Source of the DNA: an uncultured Bacteroidota bacterium
GTDB lineage: Bacteria > Bacteroidota > Bacteroidia > Bacteroidales > GWA2-32-17
Direction of reading: 5' to 3'
Assembly: GCA_903837285.1 (NCBI GenBank)
Contig: CAILUD010000228.1
Location: 1-33,497, forward strand
DNA: 33,497 bases
The translations under genes and the position numbers were made by a program. Position 1 is the first letter of the stretch. Every line of letters starts with the position of its first letter. Shown piece after piece: positions 33,451-33,497 of this stretch. Below the pieces are notes generated by a model. It was not told where the DNA came from. It saw only the letters and a program-made list of their open reading frames with translations, and searched no databases.

Positions 33451-33497
33451 ATCAATTGTCAACTATCAATTATCAATTGTCAATTATCAATTATCAA
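33451..33497. repeat. heptamer tandem repeat, running off the window end
   Basis: Units atcaatt, gtcaact, atcaatt, atcaatt, gtcaatt, atcaatt, atcaa follow each other from 33451 to 33497, so about 6.7 copies of RTCAAYT are present. The true length is unknown. Similar arrays are common in Bacteroidota intergenic DNA. Confidence 0.75.

Overview
The window is about 33.5 kb of AT-rich bacterial chromosome from a Bacteroidota (Bacteroidetes) member, most likely an uncultured Bacteroidales-like organism. Four things point there: three secreted proteins end in type IX secretion (Por) sorting domains; several genes carry the Bacteroidetes -7 promoter motif TAnnTTTG instead of a sigma70 -10 box; the order mutL / rhomboid / rhomboid / endonuclease-exonuclease-phosphatase, and the neighbourhood of mnmG, uvrC and ruvB, fit the phylum; and start codons lack clear Shine-Dalgarno sequences. 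No phage, insertion sequence, CRISPR array, rRNA or tRNA gene was seen.

Layout. 1-1141 (-): N-terminal 380 residues of a TPR protein cut by the window edge. 1142-1559: a gene-free stretch with four consecutive hairpins, the last an intrinsic terminator, possibly a small RNA. 1560-6905 (+): mnmG, adenine deaminase, uvrC, with two near-perfect ParB-binding (parS) sites in the two gene junctions. 6906-7105: a stack of hairpins. 7106-9227 (-): a BRO-N/antirepressor-like gene translationally coupled to a radical SAM gene. 9364-11055 (-) glnS and 11234-11593 (+) folB diverge. 11594-11961: repeats. 11962-14565 (-): a large type IX cargo protein with Ycf48/BNR-like repeats. 14784-19479 (-): operon mutL, two rhomboid proteases, EEP-family hydrolase. 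19678-20295 (-): small putative lipoprotein. 20573-22291 (+): type IX cargo with Ig-like repeats. 22461-23390 (+): NYN nuclease fused to a cold-shock domain. 23575-24924 (-): NHL propeller cargo. 25002-27107 (-): PMT/ArnT-like membrane glycosyltransferase. 27179-29872 (-): ruvB, a lipoprotein and ispD, tightly packed. 29925-32126 (-): MORN-repeat protein and an outer-membrane-like protein. 32376-33353 (-): nadA.

Two patterns stand out. First, there are two perfect-core parS sites (3448-3461, 5090-5103) and two weaker ones (11600-11613, 27627-27642); clustering of such sites is the usual signature of an origin-proximal centromere region, which agrees with the presence of mnmG (gidA). Second, the spacers are full of short palindromic repeats. 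A 14-bp GC-rich palindrome (TCCGCCGCGGCGGA) sits in five exact and three variant copies inside several otherwise unrelated hairpin families, in one case in only one arm of a larger palindrome, as if it inserted there. These repeats separate housekeeping blocks from accessory genes. Most of the genes are ordinary genome-maintenance (uvrC, mutL, ruvB), translation (mnmG, glnS) and cofactor (folB, ispD, nadA) genes; no complete new defence or secretion system was found.
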